A stretch of DNA of 64,000 nt from Prionace glauca (taxonomy: Eukaryota; Chordata; Chondrichthyes; Carcharhiniformes; Carcharhinidae), in contig CM075760.1 of the NCBI GenBank assembly GCA_037974335.1, positions 41,172,103 through 41,236,102 of the forward strand. The letters run 5' to 3'. The number at the start of each line of letters is the position of its first letter. Within the stretch, counting starts at the first letter, position 1. The notes beneath the pieces are model-generated. The model was given only the letters and a program-made list of their open reading frames with translations. It was not told where the DNA came from and made no database searches. Positions 57,010 through 64,000 of the stretch are shown piece after piece. A program made the position numbers and the translations under genes.

Positions 57010-57730
57010 GAACTGGACATTAACAAAAAAGTAACACTTTAGTTTGAATGGAACACTGTGGAAATCATCCTTACCATCAAAAATCATCCCAAACACAGAT
57101 TCTGAATATCGGCACGGCCGCTGCCGAGGCCAACCCTCTCTCTCCCTTTACAATGTCAAACCCGGTGCAGTTTAAACACACACACTGGATTGAATTGGTC
57201 AAAATCTCTTCCTCCTGCCATCATTTGCCGGCAATGACGCAGTCCCACAAGATAATTATATCAGTTTGAAATTAGGAGCCTGGGTTAGCTAATGTTCTTT
57301 CAGCGACAGGATTAAATATTTCCTGCTGGGACTCCGGCTGCTGCTTTGGACACAAATGTTATAAAGTTGTTTTCTGCAGCCTGCTTTCTTCAGTTTAAAA
57401 TCCCAAGCACAAAGACACATGCTTTCGAAAGACTCAATGCCAGATGATTTCTTTTGGTTTTCTCAGCATTTCTTTTCAATATTTACATTGAAATTAACTA
57501 TGCTAGTCTGCATTTATAAATCCATTAAGTTCTGTTGTGGACTGCTGGTTTGTGCACGGTGTCCAAATACACACATTTATTTCCTCATTGCGTCTTAAAA
57601 TACAAAATTTATGATTTAGCTGAGAGCACTTGTGGCCGAGGTCAGAGCAAAGATAATATGGCTGTAACATCGAGATTCGGAATATGTGCAGCAAAAACTG
57701 AAACCATGCAAAACTACCTCATAATAAATA
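57010..57730. other. Unassigned intergenic
   Basis: No leader for the inverted V could be recognised, nor any repeat family. Confidence 0.4.
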
Positions 57731-57736
57731 AGCTAA

Positions 57737-57809
57737 TGTTTCTGCCTGGTTTCGAACCAGGGACCTTTCGCGTGTTAGGCGAATGTGATAACCACTACAC
57801 TACAGAAAC
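57737..57809 (-). tRNA. tRNA-Val (AAC)
   Basis: Minus-strand 73-base cloverleaf. Acceptor GTTTCTG/CAGAAAC pairs fully, A box TAGTGTAGTGG, anticodon stem TTCGC/GCGAA with loop CTAACAC (anticodon AAC), T arm CCTGG TTCGAAA CCAGG. Close to the standard vertebrate tRNA-Val. No T run immediately after it; the nearest TTTT is about 25 bases on. Likely functional. Confidence 0.93.
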
Positions 57810-59090
57810 AGCTTGCAATATAACGCCACCAATTGGTCTGACCACAATGTCCAACTCCACGCTGTTGCTGCAGGTCCTAATGGTTACAGTGAGAGCCCAT
57901 GTCACTTAACACAAGATAAAAAACGTTTCTTTCAACCTGATTTCTCAACTTATCATTAACTTCAACATTCAAAAGCGGTAGCCCAGTAAATATTTAAGGA
58001 GCAATGATTTCTGCTCAATCACTAATGCATCATTCTCATCTTCCTTTGAATAATTTCAATCAGTTCTGCCCAGTACTTGTTTGCTGCTCAATGTTTAATG
58101 TAATATATTTTTATTCATTACATATCTCCACATTCTGAATGAAATATCTCTGAAGTATACAACATTGAATTGCAAACATGACTGACCAACAAAAGGAATC
58201 GAGTCACTGGGTAATACACATCCCATGGTACTTATTTGAGATTGACCACAGTCAGCTTTTAAACAAAATCAAGTATCTTTAAAGGGAAGAGATTTAAAAT
58301 GATCTGTTAGTTATACTTGATCCCTTTTTTACTCTGTGTATGAAACATTCTGGCGCCTAAATCTCATTCATCTCTAGGAAGTCCAGCAGATCCGCACTGA
58401 TTCTCGGTTTCCTCATCTGTCTGAGTAGTTTTTCTTAATTCTTTACTCTGAAGAACGATGTTAAAATGATGGTTCTGTGCAATGTGTACTATTTTCTCTA
58501 GTTCAGTTACAGTACAAATTAACAGTACAAGTATTATTCTACAAACACCATTTGCCAGGGGAGGTTCAGTTCTTCGCTCTATCGCCTGTGAAGTAGATGT
58601 TTTCACAATCCCAGTCTCACGATGTATTCAGATGCGCCAGTGCAAACCGAGGGGAATGATGAAATGTGAGAGGTGCCGGATTTCGGATGAGATGTTTAAT
58701 TAGGGACAAGAAAAGTTATGAAATTGTAAAACTTAGATGGCTGAATGACAAGAAATTCTGCACAATGTACCTGCACAAATCAGCGAGCTTCCTCTTGATG
58801 CATAAGCTAAGTGTCTGCCTGTACTCAATGATGAATCAAAACTGAGCAGTTTCTCATGTACGTTGACTTATCACGTGCCTCTATCTATGTCATGGCATGC
58901 CGTTCCCCATTTATTACAGCACTGTTTTACAGTCCAGGGCAATCGATCAGAAAATTCTGTTCATCGACCCACTATTCATATCCATCTGTGATAAACACTC
59001 ACCAACATTGGATGGAACAATTACCTGACACGCTTGCATAGACATCTCCAGCGTAGACTCCAGTCGCTTTTGAGCTCCCAAGCAGCAGCT
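57810..59090. other. Unassigned intergenic, 1.3 kb
   Basis: AT-rich. A minus-strand frame of about 80 codons at 58364-58606 (with a hydrophobic GVCRIILVLLICTV stretch) is not recognised and is not called a gene. Confidence 0.4.
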
Positions 59091-59094
59091 GTAT

Positions 59095-59336
59095 CAGTCT
59101 TGCTTTCTGACACAGCCTGTTCAAGGAAAGTAAAGGAAGAAAAGCTGTAATGATAATTGCGGAGATCAGTTGCTTAGTGTCCAGAACTTAACAGTGGCTA
59201 TCCTTTGAAAATTACATTAGAAAAATACATTAGAAAAATAAACTAATGGCCAAAGAAGGAGGAAGTGGAATATTGAAAAAAGGAATCCCGGACAAATAAA
59301 ACCATTTAATTCTGTTTTCCTGTCTACGTTCCCCGC
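59095..59336 (+). other. Sequence resembling the intron before IgM TM1
   Basis: Same-order similarity to 12150-12376: 'gctttctgacacagcctgtt' with 'gctttctgacatggactctc', 'cttaacagtggctatccttt' with 'tttaacaggagatatacatt', 'ttgaaaattacatta' with 'ttgaaaattagaca', then 'acaaataaaaccatttaatt' with 'ataaataaagtaatctaatt'. The similarity stops where the TM1 exon would begin. Confidence 0.55.
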
Positions 59337-59345
59337 GACTGCAGC

Positions 59346-59494
59346 TTCAATCAGTGGATTACTGCATATCCCTGGGACACAAAATTCAACCCGGTTGAAG
59401 CCTCCCAGTACACCGAACACAAGCTGAGCAAAACGTACATAGATTATATCCCTCTCACTGAACCATCGAGCAGCATTTACCCGATACCTGAGTG
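59346..59494 (+). other. Open 49-codon frame after IgM-intron-like sequence
   Basis: After GCGACTGCAG, a frame reads FNQWITAYPWDTKFNPVEAS then QYTEHKLSKTYIDYIPLTEP and ends SSSIYPIPE-stop at 59494. No membrane helix. Tyr-rich spacing resembles a cytoplasmic tail, but no family is recognised and chance is not excluded. Confidence 0.25.
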
Positions 59495-60070
59495 AATCAC
59501 AGTCAATATTCACACCAAGTTTCCAAAACTTTTCAGTGTTAAATTATTTCATTTGCGTGAAACGCTGAGTGCTGTGAATCTAGAAATGGGCATCTGTTTT
59601 ACCCAGAGACTTGTTCCCCAAGGTCAACCTTCAGGTTTGCAATTCAATTTATATTGGGCATTGAAGTGAATTTCACTTCAAAATGAGGACAAAAGAAGGG
59701 AAATATTAAATCTTGGGACAGACCCTGAGGGAAATGGATCACAATATTAGGATGGAGTTGCAGCTGGGAACGGTGTTATTGATGATTGAGAGTAAATATT
59801 GGATCCTTGGGCTTCTGTTTGTCAGTTCCCTTCCGTCCCATTGAATTCCTCCCTGCAATAAGACACATGGATTCATATTACCTGCACATTCATAGAAGAA
59901 AGGGAATGACCAACACATTACAGCAATGTTGCAGGATCAACGTAACTGAAGAGACTTGTATAGAATTGTACACGGTGCTGTCATGCTGCAGTTCTGGAAC
60001 AAAGTTTTACAGAAATAGAATTGTGGTCATTGACATCCTTGTTTAGAATATCTGCATCAGCTGCTGTCTC
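59495..60070. other. Unassigned intergenic
   Basis: Nothing recognised on either strand. Confidence 0.4.
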
Positions 60071-60071
60071 A

Positions 60072-60145
60072 GTCTCGGCGGCGCAATGGGTCAGCGCGTT
60101 CCGCTGTTAACCGAAAGGTTGGTGGTTCGAGCCCACCCAGGGACG
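60072..60145 (+). tRNA. tRNA-Asn (GTT)-like, probably decayed
   Basis: 74-base match to vertebrate tRNA-Asn: GTCTC start, GGCGCAATGGGTCAGCGCG D arm, loop CTGTTAA (anticodon GTT), GGTGGTTCGAGCCCACC T arm, CAGGGACG end. A G-A mismatch in the acceptor stem and a C-C mismatch in the anticodon stem (TTCCG against CCGAA) weaken it, so a pseudogene is likely. Confidence 0.75.
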
Positions 60146-60419
60146 GAGCTTGCACTATTTTCTCACCGTCACCATTCTTAAGCGAACCGCTGCGGGTTGG
60201 CAATAGGTTCCGTGGGCATCAATAAAAAACATCTCTCAAGTGTTACCGGCTACACTGTTATCTGTTGTCGCCAACATTACTTAATGACTATTGACTACCG
60301 ACATCTTACATATAACGTTGTATACATGCTTCCATTATACCATTAAACTTAACAATTAGAATCCAGACATGAATTTGTGACCGAGCATTTGTTCCAATTC
60401 CATATCCCTGCTTCCATTC

Positions 60420-60830
60420 ATTATTCTATAGATCATAAATCTGTCTAACCCAAACTGAAATGTGTTCAATGATGGAGCATCTACAGCCCTCTGGCGTAGA
60501 GAATTTGAAAGCTTCACTACCCTTTGAGTGAAGCAATTTTTCCTGATCGTGAATTATCAGCGCCTTATCCTGGATTGTGCCCCGTGTTTTATATTCTCGG
60601 ATCAGGGAAAATAATGCCTCAGCTTCCACCCTATCAAACGCATACAATCATAGCATCCCTGCAGTTTTTCAATGCTAACTATTCCTTCTCATTAAAGCTG
60701 TTGAGAATTTCCAGCATTTTCTGTTTTTGATTCAGATTCCAGCATCCTCAGATTTTGTTTTTATTTTGTCTAAAATACGGGGATCCAAACTGCACACACT
60801 ATTCCAAATGTGGTCTCAACAAAACCCTGA
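60420..60830 (-). repeat. LINE 3' fragment, old
   Basis: Minus-strand remnants ('ccctttgagtgaagcaattt', 'ggatccaaactgcacacact', 'tccaaatgtggtctcaacaa'). Confidence 0.6.
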
Positions 60831-61500
60831 ATGACTGTAGCAAAACTTCAAACACTTCAAAACTTAACTCCGTGCTCAAGACTGGAAGGAGAGTTTGACA
60901 GTGGATTATTCGTACTCTGTACATTCCTGTCATCAGTAACTGGATCAGGAAGATGACATATCTCTGTCTCTTTGTACTGTCACCTCTAAACTCCATCTCA
61001 TCTCAATGCCGTGTGTCATATAATCGCTTTCCCTGCTTTCCAGGTAAAGCTCGGGTTCACCAACTGTCTGTGCTTCTATCAAACAGCTAATTGGCTCTGG
61101 GAGCTGGACAGCCAGAGGGAGCTGGATGAGAGGCAGCGACAGAAACAGAAAGAGAAGCGATTTGATAGCATTTGGTAAATGATTGTGCCAGTTGCTCTCC
61201 GTGATGAATGCCTGCCGTGCGTTGCCTTGTAAGTTCCACAGAAGCCACAGTAATGAGGTTGGTGGGATTTGGGAATTGAAGGTGTCACACGAGCAGCTTG
61301 CGGGACTATTTCACCTCACTGTCGATTTCATGTTCTAGCGAACAGGAAACGCTGTTTATATTGGCTGATACAGTCCCTTGTGTTTCATCTAAACATGACA
61401 GATGAAAGGAGAAGCTTGTTTTTGGTGAATCAAAAGTCTGAAGTAAAAAAATGGAAGGCAGATGGTTCATGGATAAATTAGTTCTTTTTTAAAGCGCTTG
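60831..61500. other. Unassigned; possible exon-like frame near 61045
   Basis: CTGCTTTCCAG at about 61034-61044 is followed by an open frame VKLGFTNCLCFYQTANWLWE, then LDSQRELDERQRQKQKEKRF and a stop near 61189. Basic, charged C-terminal end; no family recognised. Confidence 0.25.
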
Positions 61501-61508
61501 CATCAACT

Positions 61509-61580
61509 TCCCCGATGGTCTCGTGATTAGGATTCAGCACTTTCATTGCTATGACCCCGGTTCGATTCCTGATTAGGTAA
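61509..61580 (+). pseudogene. tRNA-Glu (TTC) relic
   Basis: 'ggtctcgtgattaggattca' D-arm region, loop CTTTCAT (anticodon TTC) and GGTTCGATTCC T loop are readable. Acceptor (TCCCCGA against TTAGGTA) and T stem (CCCGG against CCTGA) have several mismatches. Confidence 0.7.
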
Positions 61581-61995
61581 TGTAGACTCATTTCTGTGTA
61601 ACGACACTGCGTTACTTCCTGGTCACCACAGATCTCGTCCGAATCAGTATCACTGGGATTTTCTCTTTGGCGTCTGAATTGGAGATATCACCTGTAAAGA
61701 ACAGAAGAGAACAGAGCGATAGGCTCCAAAGCACTGACGATAAAAATGGTGATGCAGGTTAGGATATGGTTTTTTAATGGGGTAAATTTTATTGTTTCTA
61801 CTGACACAAATATTTCGCAGATTTGGGTCCAAATCTCGGGCTCAATGACAAGAAATACTTTAATTGAATTAAACAGTAAACTCCCCGACCTCCAGCGAAG
61901 TGGAAGCAGTTTTTCACTCAGAAACTGATGACTGTATTTAACCTGTTTTCATGTCATCTGTTCCACTGCTGAGGCCATAACAATTCTTCCGCTTG
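61581..61995. other. Unassigned intergenic
   Basis: Nothing recognised. Confidence 0.4.
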
Positions 61996-63155
61996 AAATC
62001 ATTACCTCACAAGAGGTTATTGCAGAAGGTCAGGGGACATGGAGTTGGGAGTAGGGTGTTAGCGTGGATAGAGGATTGGTTGTCAAATAGGAGGCAGAGA
62101 GTGGGGGTCAATGGGTGCTATTCAGATTGGCGGTTGGTGACTAGTGGGGTGCCCCAGGGGTCGGTGCTAGGACCTCAGCTATTTACCATTTATATAGATG
62201 ATCTGGAGGAGGGAACTAAGTGTATGGTGTCAAAATTTGTTGGTGACACCAAGATTGGTGGAACGGCAAATTGTGCGGAGGGTGTGGAGAGTCTACAGAA
62301 GGATCTAGATAGGCTGGGCGAATGGGCCAGGAAATGGCAAATGGAATTTAATGTTGGCAAGTGCGAGGTCGTCCACTTTGGAAGGAAGGACTATTAATTA
62401 CGTGGCGAAAAACTGCAGCAGGCGGCGGTGCAGAGGGACCTCGGGGTCCTTGTGCATGAGTTGCAAAAACCCAGCTTGCAGGTGCAGCAGGTGGTCAGGA
62501 AGGCGAATGGGATGCTGGCCTTCATAGAAAGGGGGATTGAATATAAAAGTAGCTGCAGCTGTATAGGGCATTGGTGAGGCCGCAGCTGGAGTACTGTGTG
62601 CAGTTTTGGGCGCCGTACTTACGCAAGGATATTTTGGCCTTGGAGGGAGTGCAGAGGAGGTTTACTAGGCTGATGCCGGAGTTGAGGGGGTTCAGCTATG
62701 AGGAGAGGCTGAATAAACTAGGCTTGTACTCGTTAGAGTTTAGAAGAATGAGGGGAGATCTCATTGAGACGTATAAGATGATGAATGGGATGGATAGGAT
62801 AGAGGTGGGGAGGCTCTTCCCGCTCAAAAAAGACAGCAGGACTAGGGGGCACAGCCTCAAGATAAAGGGGGGGGGGGGGCGGTTTAGAGCGGAGTTGAGG
62901 AGGAACTTCTTCACTCAAAGGGTGGTGAATCTCTGGAATTCTCTGCCCGTTGAAGTGGTGGAGGCTACCTCGCTAAATATTTTTAAGACGCGGGTTGATG
63001 GGTTTTTGATAAGAGAAGGGATTAAGGGTTATGGGGAGAGGGCGGGAATGTGGAACTGAGCCACAACAGATCAGCCATGATCTTATTGAATGGCGGGGCA
63101 GGCTCGAAGGGCTAGATGGCCTACTCCTGCTCCTATTTCTTATGTTCTTATTAAT
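61996..63155 (+). repeat. CR1-type LINE, 5'-truncated
   Basis: Plus-strand RT palm onward: SGVPQGSVLGPQLF, FVGDTKIGG (FADD altered), WQMEFNVGKCEVVHFGRK, then after a frame break near 62395 RPQLEYCVQFWAPYLRKDIL and FFTQRVVNLWNSLPVEVVEA. 3' end 'gcaggctcgaagggctagat' and 'cttatgttctta'. Its start is a truncation inside the RT domain. Confidence 0.92.
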
Positions 63156-63561
63156 TCTATTAATCGTTTATCAGCTCCTAATCGTGACTGGAACAATCCT
63201 TTTGTACTCCTTATGTTAATAATTCTCAGTCTGTAAGTGAATTTAAATGAGAGGTGTTTAGTTACGGTTAGTTATTAGGGTTTGCCTCAGCTGGCAGGTT
63301 TCAGTTTACACTATTGAATGATACTTCGCTTGTATTTTCAATGTTCGTGCCGAGTGACCCCCAAATAAACAGCAGCCTTCCCTCGTACAGCGAATCTCAG
63401 AATCAGCAGGAATCTGCCTTCGATGTTAACGGTTTTGAATGGTGTTTATGTGGATTCTTCTCGGGGTTTGTGTTCACGGGAATACATTCACGTGTCAATG
63501 TCAGACCCGCTATTACAACCGGCACCCAGCAGACAGCAGCTGTGACCCAGAAACCTGCGGC
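63156..63561. other. Unassigned flank of inverted V
   Basis: No J or D beside the minus-strand V was recognised. Confidence 0.4.
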
Positions 63562-63600
63562 AGGTTTTGTACGAGGATTTCATTCATTTTCATCACTGTG
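63562..63600 (-). other. RSS of inverted V (23-bp spacer)
   Basis: On the minus strand: CACAGTG (63600-63594), exact 23-bp spacer, ACAAAACCT (63570-63562). Confidence 0.92.
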
Positions 63601-63904
63601 AGATTCTGTGCACAGTAATAGACCGCGGTGTCAGACAGCAGCAGCTCCGAGATGGTCAATCGGTACAACTTTTCTGATTTCTCGATTGTATCAGAAAACC
63701 GGCTCTGAGCGAAATCCGCCTTCCATTCATCACTGCCGCCCGTATACCTCCGGACCGCAAACTCGGGCTGTCTGCCTGGGTATTGACGGTACCAGAATAA
63801 ATAATATGCATCGTTGGTATAGGTGCAGCTTAAAGTGACACTTTCTCCCTCTGTCCGTGTGAGTGAGGATTCCTGCTGTGGAACAGAATCTCCATTTCTC
63901 AGAT
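63601..63904 (-). CDS. TCR alpha/delta-type V segment, intact exon
   Basis: Minus-strand V exon after a TTTTCCAG acceptor in phase 1: DLRNGDSVPQQESSLTRTEG, VTLSCTYTND, YLFWYRQYPGRQPEFAVRRY, FAQSRFSDTIEKSEKLYRLT, LLLSDTAVYYCAQN. It has both conserved Cys, the FR2 Trp with WYRQ, and D-T-A-V-Y-Y-C. FR3 length and PEFAVRRYTGG fit shark TCR delta or alpha V. A good 23-bp-spacer RSS follows. The leader exon would lie beyond the right edge. Oriented against the NAR-TCR cluster, so joining to a plus-strand D/J would need inversion. Confidence 0.9.
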
Positions 63905-64000
63905 CTGGAAAACACGGTAAAAGAAATAAAAAACATTCAGCTGAACTGAGGGTGAAAATTCACAGACGGTGTAACATAAAAATAGACATTAAAAAGTTAC

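Noticed and set aside
1-64000. CRISPR array, bacterial operon, rRNA genes
   Set aside because: Introns, RSSs, SINEs, LINEs and tRNA structure show a vertebrate nuclear genome. The tandem repeats lack unique spacers of even length, and no rRNA was recognised.

Overview
This is vertebrate nuclear DNA from a cartilaginous fish, almost certainly a shark or ray. Three things point that way. There are many copies of a tRNA-derived SINE that looks like the elasmobranch HE1 family. CR1-type LINEs are dense, with Penelope-like fragments among them. The immune genes include a NAR-type V segment beside a delta-type TCR V segment, an arrangement known from sharks as NAR-TCR. The species cannot be named from the sequence.

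Layout, left to right. 0-5.4 kb is repeat (SINE, LINE, a CTCA-rich satellite, a purine minisatellite). 5.4-13.1 kb holds the constant exons of an IgM heavy chain on the plus strand: CH1, CH2, CH3, CH4 with secretory tail, and two membrane exons; its VH, D and JH are not seen and would lie left of the window. 16.0-22.4 kb is a two-exon GPR139-like receptor. 22-44 kb is mostly LINE, SINE and Penelope-like debris, an LTR-element fossil and tandem repeats, with two CpG-rich, promoter-like islands near 30 and 40.5 kb and no recognised gene.

44.4-54.1 kb is the most interesting part. A NAR-type V with leader (V1), a D and a J lie unrearranged with recombination signals in the order V-23, 12-D-12, 23-J. 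Four kilobases on is a second NAR-type V (V2) that is already joined in the germline to a J-like end, has no leader, and keeps both splice sites. Then comes a delta-type V, also without a leader, with an acceptor and a 23-bp-spacer RSS, followed by a J-like segment. Every junction is phase 1, so transcripts joining V1-D-J to the supporting V (the known two-V NAR-TCR design), or V1-D-J to V2 to the supporting V (a three-V chain), are formally possible.

55.9-64 kb carries a truncated delta-type V (plus), a broken TCR V (minus), a whole-looking TCR V with a good RSS (minus), a tRNA-Val gene, a degraded tRNA-Asn, a tRNA-Glu relic and another LINE. No TCR constant exon was found, so C-delta should lie outside. 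IgM constant exons and NAR-TCR V clusters sit about 31 kb apart in the same orientation.
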